Positions 44,954-54,087 of a stretch of DNA of 64,000 nucleotides are shown piece after piece. The stretch lies in the NCBI GenBank assembly GCA_947176375.1, contig CAMWQM010000002.1:107660-171659 (forward strand). Reading direction: 5' to 3'. Each line of letters opens with the position of its first letter. Position 1 is the stretch's first letter. A program made the translations under genes and the position numbers. A model generated the notes under the pieces. It saw only the letters and a program-made list of their open reading frames with translations. It was not told the DNA's origin and made no database searches. This DNA comes from an uncultured Helicobacteraceae bacterium. GTDB lineage: Bacteria > Campylobacterota > Campylobacteria > Campylobacterales > Helicobacteraceae.

Positions 44954-45634
44954 TTATGAAAGTTTCCAATTTATTTCTTTTATATTATTATTTTTTAGAT
45001 AATTGTTGCATTTGCTAAAATGAGAGCAGCCCACAAAACCTTTAGCTAAAGGCGATGGGTGTGGAGCTTCTAAAATAAGATGTTTATTTGAATCTATTAA
45101 ATTTTTCTTATTTCTTGCGTAATTTCCCCAAAGCATAAAAACAAGATTTTTCTTTTTGTTTGAAAGCAAATTTATCACATTATCGCTAAAAATCTCCCAG
45201 CCAAAGTCTTTGTGTGAAAGTGGTTTTTTAAACTCTACACTAAGAAGTGAATTTAAAAGTAGCACTCCCTCTATCGCCCAAGAGCTTAAATCACCATTAT
45301 TTGGAATCTCTATCCCTAAATCTCTATTTAATTCTTTAAAAATATTTTTTAGGGATGGCGGAGGATTGACTCCTTTTGGCACACTAAAAGATAGCCCCAT
45401 TGCCTGCGGGATATTATTTTCAATATTATGATATGGGTCTTGTCCTAAAATCACAACTTTTATGTTATGAAAACTTGTTAGATTAAATGCATTAAAAAGT
45501 AGTTTTGGCGGGGGCAGGACTTTTGAGCTTCTAAAGGCTGTATAATATTTCTCTCTTAAATTGACAAAATAATCTTTGCTAAACTCCTCACTTAAGGCTT
45601 CTTTCCAAGAAGATTCAATCTTTACATCAATCAT
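44954..45634 (-). CDS. ung: Uracil-DNA glycosylase
   Basis: Ung excises uracil from DNA. Diagnostic motifs are VVILGQDPYHNIENN (the water-activating aspartate), LLNSLLSVEFKKPLSH, VFMLWGNYARNKK and the minor-groove loop EAPHPSPLAKGF, which includes the second catalytic histidine. Length 226 residues is normal. It precedes gtrB on the same strand, separated by 75 nt. Confidence 0.97.
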   Translation of the reverse strand: MIDVKIESSWKEALSEEFSKDYFVNLREKYYTAFRSSKVLPPPKLLFNAFNLTSFHNIKVVILGQDPYHNIENNIPQAMGLSFSVPKGVNPPPSLKNIFKELNRDLGIEIPNNGDLSSWAIEGVLLLNSLLSVEFKKPLSHKDFGWEIFSDNVINLLSNKKKNLVFMLWGNYARNKKNLIDSNKHLILEAPHPSPLAKGFVGCSHFSKCNNYLKNNNIKEINWKLS

Positions 45635-45649
45635 TTTTACTAACTTTGT

Positions 45650-45863
45650 TTAGTTTATTTTTAATATTTTTATTATTTCATCTAATTTCTTTTCTAGCAA
45701 TTTATTATTTTCTGCTAGTAGTCTTATTGCATCGTTTAATCTGTGTTCAAGTTTATTTTCTAATACTTTATTATTTGTTTCTAGCAATTTTATCATCTTG
45801 TTCAATCTTACGCTCAATACTATAAAATCCAATTATTATAAACAATAATACTAAAAATCCCAC
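45650..45863 (-). pseudogene. Small membrane/coiled-coil gene, possibly split by a frameshift
   Basis: On the minus strand AAGGA is followed after 7 nt by a GTG at 45863 that opens a small frame (GFLVLLFIIIGFYSIERKIE, then QDDKIARNK and a stop at 45771). In another frame, overlapping it, lies a 60-codon open frame with a perfect coiled-coil pattern (KLLETNNKVLENKLEHRLND, then AIRLLAENNKLLEKKLDEII). Deleting one A near 45790 would join them into one protein of about 72 residues: a single membrane helix plus coiled coil. I do not recognise the family. Confidence 0.45.
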
Positions 45864-45906
45864 AATACACTCCTTGATTCCTGTTAATGCACTTTTAAGA
45901 AATATT

Positions 45907-46185
45907 TTATTCCACAATTTTTGGCACGATAAAGAATCTATCCTCACTTTTTGGAGCGTTTTTTAGAATGAAATCCACTACATTGCTATTTTCTACAATA
46001 TCCTCTCTTAATTGCGTAGGGGAGTTTTTATGAGGAATATTTGCAGGTAAATCTAAGCTATTTAGATTCTCAACAAAATTTAGTATCTCACTTATTTGCC
46101 CTTTTATACTCTCTTTATTTTCATCTTTAATTTTAATTGCACTTAAATTCTCTAGCTTGTTTAGCAAGGTATCATCTATTTGCAT
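45907..46185 (-). CDS. gatC: Asp-tRNA(Asn)/Glu-tRNA(Gln) amidotransferase subunit C
   Basis: GatC is the small stabilising subunit of the GatCAB amidotransferase. The 92-residue protein has the usual start (IDDTLLNKLENLSAIKIKD), the helical region with EILNFVENLNSLD, and the C-terminal strand-like tail LREDIVENSNVV and FFIVPKIVE, which wraps around GatA/GatB. It stands alone here; gatA and gatB are not in the window, as often in Campylobacterota. Confidence 0.92.
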   Translation of the reverse strand: MQIDDTLLNKLENLSAIKIKDENKESIKGQISEILNFVENLNSLDLPANIPHKNSPTQLREDIVENSNVVDFILKNAPKSEDRFFIVPKIVE

Positions 46186-46676
46186 TTTATTTTCCTTATT
46201 TTTAGTTGCAAGATTTTAAAATTAGTATTTTACTTTAAAAAACTTTAATAAAACAAAATAATTTACTATAAGCCAATTATTGCTTTCAAAACTAGCTACA
46301 TTCTGCTTTATAACCAGAATGTAGCTATTAGATTCTAGAAATTTATTCAATCATAGTGGAATCTATAAAGCTAGATTCTATGAATTTAGATAAATATAAT
46401 GATTTAAATAAGATTTTATGTCCCAAGCAAAGCTTTAAAAATATTCTTATTCTTAAATTAATTTTTTATCTGCTTCTATAATTATCAACTTCTTTTACTG
46501 GTTTAATTATATGGTTTTTCTTGATTTATTTTTTTGCTAATGCTAATTCTATTGCAAACTAAAGCTATTTTAATTAACTTTCTCTAAGTTTGTAGCTCTT
46601 TTGAGGCTTCTATATATTTATTTCATTTTGAGTGTAGATTCTATATTCACAAAATTTTGTTTATAATAAATCAATA
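46186..46676 (+). other. Intergenic stretch with a perfect 13-bp stem-loop (46293-46327)
   Basis: No gene is supported. TAGCTACATTCTG and CAGAATGTAGCTA form a perfect 13-bp stem around a 9-nt loop. It is far from the flanking gene ends (about 350 nt past the stop of the hypothetical gene), so it is not an obvious terminator. A small RNA or a mobile-repeat origin is possible. Confidence 0.5.
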
Positions 46677-47009
46677 TTATATAAATGGAATATTTGCTAC
46701 CTCACTTATCTTTACTTCAAAAGTAGATTTACAAACACTATTTGTATTTATGATTATGATGTGAGAATGTGTTAATAATCTTCGTCTTTTTACCAAATCT
46801 CTAATTATCACACTTTTATCTAATTTATCATCAAAATTTATAAGATAGTATTTACCATCTAATTTATGTAGAATATCACAATCTTTTGAAATATCTCTGT
46901 TTGCATATATTGCATAATACCTTGCTTTTAATAAGTTGATTCTGGGGTCGTGCTTTTTAATAGAATCTAATATTTCATCATAACCTAGATTTTTTGTTAT
47001 AGCTGTCAT
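46677..47009 (-). CDS. Hypothetical protein
   Basis: I do not recognise this 110-residue protein. It is soluble and mixed alpha/beta, with a basic patch (IIRDLVKRRRLLTHSH) followed by a hydrophobic strand (IIIINTNSV). The start has a conserved look (MTAITKNLGYDEILDSIKKHD) and AGAGGAA lies upstream. It stands alone between two gene-free stretches. Coding character is fair; function unknown. Confidence 0.55.
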   Translation of the reverse strand: MTAITKNLGYDEILDSIKKHDPRINLLKARYYAIYANRDISKDCDILHKLDGKYYLINFDDKLDKSVIIRDLVKRRRLLTHSHIIIINTNSVCKSTFEVKISEVANIPFI

Positions 47010-47336
47010 TCTATTCCTCTAATAAAAAGCAAAAATTAAGCAAAATATAACTTAAAATAGTTTTATTAGTAGAAGTTCAAAGTTTTTAGTGGAATTGTGT
47101 GGTTTTAATGTTTGGATTCTAGTTTATATAAAACAATTTTTAGCATTTAGATTTTAAATTTCTTTTCCTCCTTTTTAAAATCTTCTTAACAATATAAACT
47201 TATATTTGCTAATAGTTTTTACATTTCGCCGCACAAATGCTTCCTTAATTTGCTTTTGTAAAAAGATTTTAAGAAATTAATGGCTTTAGATTAAGTAAGC
47301 AAAATAGAACAAAGAAAGAGAAAAAGAGTGTGGAAT

Positions 47337-47373
47337 CTCAAAATAAAATCTCAATTTGAGATTTTATTTTGAG
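47337..47373. other. Perfect 17-bp inverted repeat
   Basis: CTCAAAATAAAATCTCA is followed by a 3-nt loop and its exact complement. It lies in a gene-free stretch about 330 nt upstream of the hypothetical gene start and matches no gene end, so it may be a bidirectional terminator of a lost gene or a structured RNA. Confidence 0.6.
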
Positions 47374-48084
47374 GGCTTATAATTTTAATAACAAAAAATA
47401 TGGATTATTTAGCTTTATATATATGCATTTAAGAAGCTGAAAAGTTAGATTCGCCGTAATAAAAAAGATTTAGAATCTCAAAGAAGTGGAAGGCTGCCTT
47501 TAGGGCTTTATTAGCTCCTTTGTAATCATACTTGCTTCTAGCTATTATCTGATAGTTTTGCCTTTTGTGATTGATGTGCTTATGCTACTTTTGATAAAAC
47601 ACAAAGAAAAAAGCCTTAGTTATAGCTATAAATAATAGTTAAGATTTTGCAAGTAAGGTAAAATGAAATTAATTGATTTTTGGGGATTATTTATTTTTGT
47701 AGCTTTGAGTATTTTATATGCAAAATCTTAACTTTTTTTCTTTGCAGAAAGCTTGCTACTAGGAAATGTCAATAGTGCTTTATCGCTTTTTGACTTATAG
47801 TATGTAGGCAATGCTAGAGGATATCATCTATGCTACTACTTTTAGCAACAATGGCATTGCTAGTTTTGTGAGTGATTTTTTTCATTGATTATAGTAAAAG
47901 ATTGTCTTGCTTTTGGTCGTGTTTTTCATCACACTTTGGGTAAATCTATTGCTTAATGTGTTTTTGATTACCTAAAATCTACAATGTTGAAGATACTATT
48001 CCACCATACCCTCTAACTTAAATAATAATAATTAAAATGAAAATAGTATAATTTAATTTTTCATTCAAATTTTGAAATGGAGGT
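47374..48084 (+). pseudogene. Decayed membrane-protein gene(s) upstream of ansB
   Basis: No intact gene is present, but membrane-like fragments occur on the plus strand: SKKWKAAFRALLAP near 47470-47515, then in another frame SFVIILASSYYLIVLPFVID near 47516-47575 running on to LMLLLIKHKEKSLSYSYK, a short frame MKLIDFWGLFIFVALSILYA from 47663, and LLLVVFFITLWVNLLLNVFL ending near 47970. Together they look like one or two degraded integral membrane proteins. The identity is unknown; a transporter beside an asparaginase gene would make sense but cannot be shown. Confidence 0.4.
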
Positions 48085-48090
48085 ATGAAA

Positions 48091-49140
48091 ATGAAAAAAT
48101 TGGTTTTTGGAGTTTTAGTTATGTTGGTTTCTAGTGTAATGGCTTTTGCAAAGCCAAATATTGTGATCCTAGCGACAGGTGGAACAATCGCAGGTGAGGC
48201 TAAAAGCGATTTAGCAACCACAGGTTACAAAGCAGGAAGCGTGGGTATTGAAGTGCTAATCAATGCAGTGCCAGAACTAAAAAATCTAGCAAATATTAGC
48301 GGAGAGCAAATCGCAAATATTGATAGCTCAAATATGAGTGATGAGGTATGGCTAACACTTGCAAATAGAATAAACGAGCTTTTAGATAGAGGTGATGTCG
48401 ATGGAATAGTGATTACTCACGGCACAGATACAATGGAAGAGACTGCGTATTTTCTAAACCTAGTTGTTAGTAGTGCTAAACCAGTGGTGCTTACAGGTGC
48501 TATGCGTCCAGCTACTGCAATGAGCGCAGATGGTCCTAAAAATCTATACAATGCAGTGGCTCTAGCAAGCGATAAAAATGCTAAAAATAAAGGTGTAATG
48601 GTTGCGATTAATGACAAAATTTATCCAGCTAGAGAAGTTAGCAAAACTCACACTCTAAATGTAGAAACTTTTAAAGCTCCAAATAGCGGAGAAATGGGAT
48701 ATATTATCGATGGAAAAGTATTTTTCTACAATGTTAGTTTAAAGCTAAATAGTAAGGATTCTCCTTTTAGCGTTAAAGGTCTAAAATCTTTACCAAAAGT
48801 AGATATTTTATATACTTATTCTCAAGATGGCTCAAAAGTTGCAGCAGAGGCTTTTGTCAAAGCTGGAGCAAAAGGCTTGGTAGTTGCTGGAAGCGGTGCG
48901 GGAAGTATTCATCAAAATCAAAAAGAATATTTAATAGAACTTTTAAAATCTAAAAAAGTTGCAGTTGTTAAAAGCTCTCGTGTAGGTGCTGGACTAGTGC
49001 CATTAAGTGATGAGGAAATAAAGCAAGGCTTTATTAGTGCAAACAATCTAAATCCTCAAAAAGCTCGTGTGCTTTTAATGTTAGCTCTAACAAAAACAAG
49101 CGACCCTAAAAAAATTGCAGAATATTTTGATAAATATTAA
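48091..49140 (+). CDS. ansB: Periplasmic type II L-asparaginase
   Basis: This enzyme hydrolyses asparagine (and glutamine to a degree) in the periplasm. The Shine-Dalgarno GGAGG is 7 nt before the ATG at 48091 and only 1 nt before an upstream ATG, so 48091 is chosen. A signal peptide (residues 1-20, ending AFA) is followed by ILATGGTIAGE with the nucleophile T32, then IVITHGTDTMEETAYFL with the second catalytic threonine-aspartate pair, and the YPAREVSKTHTLNVETFKAP block. Length 349 residues. Secreted asparaginase in Helicobacter supplies aspartate and ammonia and inhibits host lymphocytes (known for the family). A hairpin terminator follows. Confidence 0.94.
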   Translation: MKKLVFGVLVMLVSSVMAFAKPNIVILATGGTIAGEAKSDLATTGYKAGSVGIEVLINAVPELKNLANISGEQIANIDSSNMSDEVWLTLANRINELLDRGDVDGIVITHGTDTMEETAYFLNLVVSSAKPVVLTGAMRPATAMSADGPKNLYNAVALASDKNAKNKGVMVAINDKIYPAREVSKTHTLNVETFKAPNSGEMGYIIDGKVFFYNVSLKLNSKDSPFSVKGLKSLPKVDILYTYSQDGSKVAAEAFVKAGAKGLVVAGSGAGSIHQNQKEYLIELLKSKKVAVVKSSRVGAGLVPLSDEEIKQGFISANNLNPQKARVLLMLALTKTSDPKKIAEYFDKY

Positions 49141-49155
49141 TTTTTAAATAAAGTT

Positions 49156-49192
49156 AAGATTAAAGACTGCAATTTCACAAGTCTTTAATCTT
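49156..49192 (+). terminator. Terminator hairpin after ansB
   Basis: AAGATTAAAGACT and AGTCTTTAATCTT form a perfect 13-bp stem around an 11-nt loop, 15 nt past the ansB stop. The tail GCTTAAAAATT lacks a long U-run. Confidence 0.75.
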
Positions 49193-50174
49193 GCTTAAAA
49201 ATTACAAGATTCTAAATTATAAAGTTTGGAATCTAATTTAAATTTAAAATCTAAAATGAAGTTAAATTCCACCCCCTCATATTCCTTATAAGATTACAAA
49301 ATTCAATCTTAAATCTGCAAAGCATTTGGAATTAGAGTGTAATTGTATTTAGAGCCTATGGCTTATGCGATTAATGGCAGAGATTATAAGTCTGCAAAAA
49401 TGCTACAATAAAAGAAACCTTAATAGATTTCTACTATCACAAAATACAAAGATAAAGAAAATGGCTAAGTGTGCTATATTATCATATATAAGGACAATAG
49501 AGCATAATAAATATGCAAATTAGTAAAATTTGGCTAACAAATTTTTGTTTTAAAAAGCCAAATTTTAAAAATAAAGTTTTATAAAATTAATCCACTAGCT
49601 AATAGTTTATTTCAACCAAAAATATCAATACTTTTTATTTATAAATTAAGAAACTATTTTAACTAAAATTTTCTTATAAGTCTTATTCAAAAAATTCCTA
49701 AAAATCGCACTATGATAAAGATTTAGCCTCTACTTTATTCCACATTGTCCTACTTGTAATACCTTTACTTTACTTGCCTCATATTGCCTTATTGTGCTCC
49801 ATTGCTACCTTGTTTTAATTTTACTATGTTTTACCATTTTTTATTACAAATTCAAAAATTATATTGTCATCATTTTTCTACCTTCACTTCTACCATCCTT
49901 AGATTGCTCTTGCTTTGCTAATGCTAATCTAATAATCTCACTAGGTATCACCTTCTCATTCAATACTATTAGTAAAAAATGTGAATTGTATTTTATTATA
50001 TATTATCATTTGATTATCCTTGTTTTTTCTTACTAATCTACTTTTATAGATTCTGCTTCACTTATATCTAAACTATGTATCTGCTAGAAACTTAATCTAG
50101 TCTTATGCTTTTAACCTAAAGCCAATTAACACAACCAGCCTTGATATTAAAAAATTATAGTTGCTAAACCTTCC
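49193..50174 (+). other. 1 kb stretch without a recognisable gene
   Basis: The stretch is AT-rich and has only short frames. An 80-codon plus-strand frame at 49794 is hydrophobic T/A-rich noise without a ribosome site. A motif CCACCCCCTCATATTCCTTA (49271-49290) resembles the sequence around the C9 tract at 42084 (C9 followed by ATATTCCTT), so a related decayed element may be present. Confidence 0.45.
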
Positions 50175-51065
50175 TTAATCATTTAACTTAAATGGCGTTT
50201 CTTGATACACATAGAAATTTAGCCAATTAGCAAAAAGCACACTAGCAGAAGAACGCCACGAGAAAATAGGCTCATTATTGGAATCTAAATAATCCTTTGG
50301 CAAATCTATCTTAAATCCTTTATCTAAATCCCTTTGATATTCGTTTAAAAGCGTGTATTTAGCATATTCAGGGTGTCCCAGTATAAAAATATCTTTAGAA
50401 TCTTTTAGCACGCTTGCCCCGCTAATCTCTCCATTTAAAAGCACTTTTAAATCTTTATTTTGCCTAATTGCAATCTCATCTACCCCAGAATGTCTTGAAT
50501 GTGGAATCTTCACAATCTCATCAATCCCGCTTAACAACAAATCATCATTTATGCTTTTATGATTAAAAACCCCAAAAAGTTTTTTATCCAAACTTATTTT
50601 ATTAATTTTATGAAAATGATATAGCCCAGCCATTGCACCCCAACACAGATACATCGTGCTAGTGCAATTAACCCTCAAATAATCCATTATGTTAATTAGC
50701 TCATCAAAATAAGTTACATCTTCATAATTCAAATGCTCTATCGGCGCACCTGTCACTATTGCACCATCAAATTTTTTATTAGAGACTTCAGCAAAATTTA
50801 TATAAAATCGCTCCAAATGGCTCTGCAATGTATTTTTACCAATATAGCTTTTGGTTGAAATAAGTGTGATATTTACCTGCAAAGGCGAATTTGCAAGCAA
50901 AGAGAATATTTGATTTTCTGTCTCTATTTTTAATGGCATAAGATTTAGCACCAAAACTTCTAGTGGGCGAATATCTTGATGAAATGCTTTCTCTTTGCTT
51001 ATTACAAAAGCATTTTTACCTAGAATCTTGTATGCTGGGATTTCTTTTGGGATAATTAAAGGCAT
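50175..51065 (-). CDS. metA: MetA-type homoserine O-acyltransferase, acetyl-CoA type predicted
   Basis: MetA acylates homoserine in methionine synthesis. The 296-residue protein has the catalytic cysteine C141 in TMYLCWGAMAGLYHF and the H231/E233 pair in LGHPEYAKY. At the position that sets acyl-donor choice it has glutamate (TGAPIE, E110), not glycine; in studied MetA proteins glutamate there favours acetyl-CoA over succinyl-CoA. The product would then be O-acetylhomoserine, which is the substrate of the MetY-type enzyme encoded next to it. No terminator is evident, and the gap to metY is 215 nt. Confidence 0.92.
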   Translation of the reverse strand: MPLIIPKEIPAYKILGKNAFVISKEKAFHQDIRPLEVLVLNLMPLKIETENQIFSLLANSPLQVNITLISTKSYIGKNTLQSHLERFYINFAEVSNKKFDGAIVTGAPIEHLNYEDVTYFDELINIMDYLRVNCTSTMYLCWGAMAGLYHFHKINKISLDKKLFGVFNHKSINDDLLLSGIDEIVKIPHSRHSGVDEIAIRQNKDLKVLLNGEISGASVLKDSKDIFILGHPEYAKYTLLNEYQRDLDKGFKIDLPKDYLDSNNEPIFSWRSSASVLFANWLNFYVYQETPFKLND

Positions 51066-51279
51066 AATTGCTCCTTAAAAATTTTTATATTTAAAGTTTA
51101 GTTTCTATTCTTGAAACTAGAATCTAGATATAATTTCTATATTCTAGTTTGTGGTAACTTTTAAACTCTAAGTTTCTTTAAAAAGATTCCATTAAAACAT
51201 AAAAATATTAGTTTTGATATTCCACTTCTATAAAAATTAATTCAAAATAGTAGAATCTATTAGTTTCCAGTCTTCTAGC

Positions 51280-52572
51280 TTAAGATCCCAATGCTTGTTT
51301 TAAATCAGCTATCAAATCACTCGCATTTTCTAATCCTATACTTAAGCGAATAGTTCCTTGTTTAATGCCTGCAGATTCTAACTCTTTGCTGCTTAATTGC
51401 GAATGCGTAGTGGAAGCTGGATGAATGACTAACGATTTGCTATCACCAATATTTGCGGTGATTGAGAAAATCTCCAAACCATCACAGACCTTAATTGCCT
51501 TCTCATAGCTCTCCACTTCAAAGCTAATTAGCCCACTAGCATTACCATCTTTATAATATTTCTTGAGTAAAGAATTATACTTATCACCCTCTAGCATTGG
51601 ATAACTAACTGCTTTTACATTAGAACTTGATCGCAAGAATTTTGCCACTTCAAATGCATTAGAGCTATGTTTCTTAATGCGAAGTTCTAGTGTCTCCAAT
51701 CCTTGCAATATGATCCACGCATTTTGTGGGCTAATCGTCGCTCCTGTATTTCTTAACCATTCTGTAATTATCCTAATACAGAAATTTGGCAGAGGCAGAT
51801 TTGCATAAATTAGCCCGTGATAACTTTCATCTGGGGTATTAAATGGAGTATATCTAGGATTATCTTTTATTAGTGAATTTAGATTCTCTCGCTCGATTAT
51901 CGCCCCACCAAGCGCACTTCCCTGTCCATTTATATACTTACTAAGGCTATAAACTACAATATCCACGCCATATTCAAATGGCTTATGTAGAAATGCTGTA
52001 GCCACGGTGTTATCACATATTGTAATGATATTGTGTTTTTTTGCAATTTCTGTGATTTTTAATGTGTCTGCTATTGAAATTTGCGGATTTGAAATGCTCT
52101 CAAAAAAAATAGCCTTTGTATTGCTATCAATTAGCTTTGGCAATGAATTTTCTATATCATCAATGTCAAAAACCCTACTATTTATTCCAAATCGCTTCAA
52201 ATTATGTGCAATTAGCGTCTGCGTTCCGCCATAGATTTTATTTGAATAAATGATATTATCGCCGCAGCTAGCACAATTCACCAACGCATAAAAAACTGCA
52301 CTAGCACCACTTGCGCTAACAACGCCAAATGCTCCACCTTCGATTGCTGCAAGCCTAGCAGACAAAACATCACTAGTTGGATTAGTAAGACGAGTGTAGA
52401 TGTTTCCTAGCTCTTTTAGAGCGAATCTATTTGCAGCTTGAGTTAGATTCTCAAAATTATAAGCTGTATTTTGATAGATTGGCACACTCAAAGTCCGCTC
52501 ATTGCCATAATTATAACCAGAATGAAGTGCTAGTGTGTCTTGCTTGAAATTATTATGTTTTAAATTTGCCAT
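51280..52572 (-). CDS. metY: O-acetylhomoserine sulfhydrylase (MetY-type)
   Basis: This PLP enzyme of the Cys/Met metabolism family makes homocysteine from O-acetylhomoserine and sulfide. The start is typical (DTLALHSGYNYGNERTLSVP, then IYQNTAY), with YTRLTNPTSDVLSARLAALE-like sequence, YGGTQTLIAHNLKRFGI, and the PLP lysine in VVYSLSKYINGQGSALGG. The C-terminal SLVIHPASTTHSQLSSKEL then AGIKQGTIRLSIGLE are also diagnostic. Length 430 residues. Paired with metA it gives the direct sulfhydrylation route to methionine. Confidence 0.93.
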   Translation of the reverse strand: MANLKHNNFKQDTLALHSGYNYGNERTLSVPIYQNTAYNFENLTQAANRFALKELGNIYTRLTNPTSDVLSARLAAIEGGAFGVVSASGASAVFYALVNCASCGDNIIYSNKIYGGTQTLIAHNLKRFGINSRVFDIDDIENSLPKLIDSNTKAIFFESISNPQISIADTLKITEIAKKHNIITICDNTVATAFLHKPFEYGVDIVVYSLSKYINGQGSALGGAIIERENLNSLIKDNPRYTPFNTPDESYHGLIYANLPLPNFCIRIITEWLRNTGATISPQNAWIILQGLETLELRIKKHSSNAFEVAKFLRSSSNVKAVSYPMLEGDKYNSLLKKYYKDGNASGLISFEVESYEKAIKVCDGLEIFSITANIGDSKSLVIHPASTTHSQLSSKELESAGIKQGTIRLSIGLENASDLIADLKQALGS

Positions 52573-52908
52573 TATTTTTCCTTTTTTTTATTTTAAATTT
52601 TGTGAAAAAGAAATATAACATAAAATTAAAAATATATATTGTATTTATCTTAAAATGTTAGAAATATTACTAGTTTATGTTACATTTTTCTACAAATATA
52701 TATAAATACGATATGTATTAATTATATTTAATATTATTTTTGATTTGAGGTAGTTTAAAATATGGTATTAAGAAAAATATGAAATTTTTCTTAATACTTA
52801 ATGGTTTTAGTAAATATAGTTATCAAAACAAAATACAGCAAAGAGATTAAGATTCTATTAAAGATAGAATCTAATTAAAAAATACCTAATAATTTTTAAT
52901 GTCAAATA
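52573..52908 (+). other. Intergenic stretch upstream of metY
   Basis: No gene is present. The stretch must contain the metY promoter on the minus strand. I searched by eye for a SAM- or methionine-type riboswitch fold and saw none; only short AT-rich hairpins occur. Confidence 0.45.
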
Positions 52909-54087
52909 TTACTGGTCTATTGATTTATAATATTGCTTTAGATTCTCATTTTGCGTGCTTTGTATGCTTGAGATTGCATTAATGCTACTTGAAAATAGCA
53001 ATGCGACCCCTGTTGTAATATTTATCCCATGTTTATTTGAGCCGTGAATCTTAGCAAATCTAGTGGAAATAAATGGAGAAAATGCCAACCCTTTATAAAT
53101 CTCTACATCCGCTCGAACACTAAAATTCAAATTATAAGCCAAATCCCTATCTCTATACAAAATATAACCTATATACTGCCTCCAAAATGCCTGAAAAACA
53201 ATATTAGCATTATCAAAAATAGGGGCTTTTACTCTAATACCAGTTTCAATCGCACCTCTAATATTACTTGGTTTATAGCTTAAATCTATTTCACCAACGC
53301 CAGAGAGATAAACTTCCTCAATATATTTACCATCAAGCATTCTAATACCAGCCTTATAACGCAAAATATTATTCCTAAAGCCTTCTTTTCTAGTAAATTC
53401 TGTTTGATATTCGCCATCGATAAATGGTCCTAGAAAACCATTTTCTAATAAAAATGCTTTTTTAGTGTAACCTGAGGTAAAAACGATATTATCTGCAGTC
53501 TCTGTATTTGTTGATGGTTTGCCTTTAGGTCGTAGTAAAATTAAGCCATACTCCATAAATAGCCTATTTGAAAGCCTACTATTTTCAAAGTTGTAATCTA
53601 GGGCTAAGTCTGCATTAAAATTTACTATCATTGAATTATCAGCATTAAATTGATTAATATTCTCTGTCCTATAAATCTCTGGAGCATTTATGCTTGTATT
53701 AGAAAAATTAAGCGAAATTTGTCTAATATCAACCTTTAGCAAAACATTTTCTATTGTCTCAATAAAGCCTTTCATAACACCTTCAATATACTCATTTGGA
53801 AATATTTTTTTTAAAGTTTTATATGGAGAATCTGCATTAGAATTCAAAATTTTATTCTGTACTAATGGGGCTGCTTGAGATTGTGCATCGTTTTCATCAG
53901 CTTTAAAATCTATTGGATTTGGGTTTGGTGGGACTTGAGGATTTGGCGGAAGCACAGGGTCTTTTGACTCTTCTACCGGAATAGAAATTATAGGTTGTGC
54001 AACTTTAGCATTAGATTCTGCATCGGACGCAAAAATACAAGATAGACTAATAAAAAAACATATTAGTATCTTGTCCTTAAACTTCAT
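52909..54087 (-). CDS. Exported barrel-like protein downstream of fabH
   Basis: A signal peptide (about residues 1-21, ending IFA) leads into a proline-rich linker (VLPPNPQVPPNPNPI, about residues 49-63). The rest (about 115-375) reads as amphipathic strands (NADLALDYNFENSRLSNRLF, AAIETGIRVKAPIF-like segments), suggesting an outer-membrane barrel of 392 residues. The C-terminus (KQYYKSIDQ) lacks the usual terminal phenylalanine. The start codon overlaps the fabH stop by one base, so it is cotranscribed with the lipid genes; a similar hypothetical gene follows fabH in H. pylori (from memory). The function is unknown. Confidence 0.7.
   Translation of the reverse strand: MKFKDKILICFFISLSCIFASDAESNAKVAQPIISIPVEESKDPVLPPNPQVPPNPNPIDFKADENDAQSQAAPLVQNKILNSNADSPYKTLKKIFPNEYIEGVMKGFIETIENVLLKVDIRQISLNFSNTSINAPEIYRTENINQFNADNSMIVNFNADLALDYNFENSRLSNRLFMEYGLILLRPKGKPSTNTETADNIVFTSGYTKKAFLLENGFLGPFIDGEYQTEFTRKEGFRNNILRYKAGIRMLDGKYIEEVYLSGVGEIDLSYKPSNIRGAIETGIRVKAPIFDNANIVFQAFWRQYIGYILYRDRDLAYNLNFSVRADVEIYKGLAFSPFISTRFAKIHGSNKHGINITTGVALLFSSSINAISSIQSTQNENLKQYYKSIDQ

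Noticed and set aside
49794..50036. 80-codon hydrophobic open frame
   Set aside because: No ribosome site, T/C-rich composition and no family resemblance; likely chance.
52573..52908. Possible SAM riboswitch before metY
   Set aside because: No conserved core or multi-helix fold could be traced by eye.
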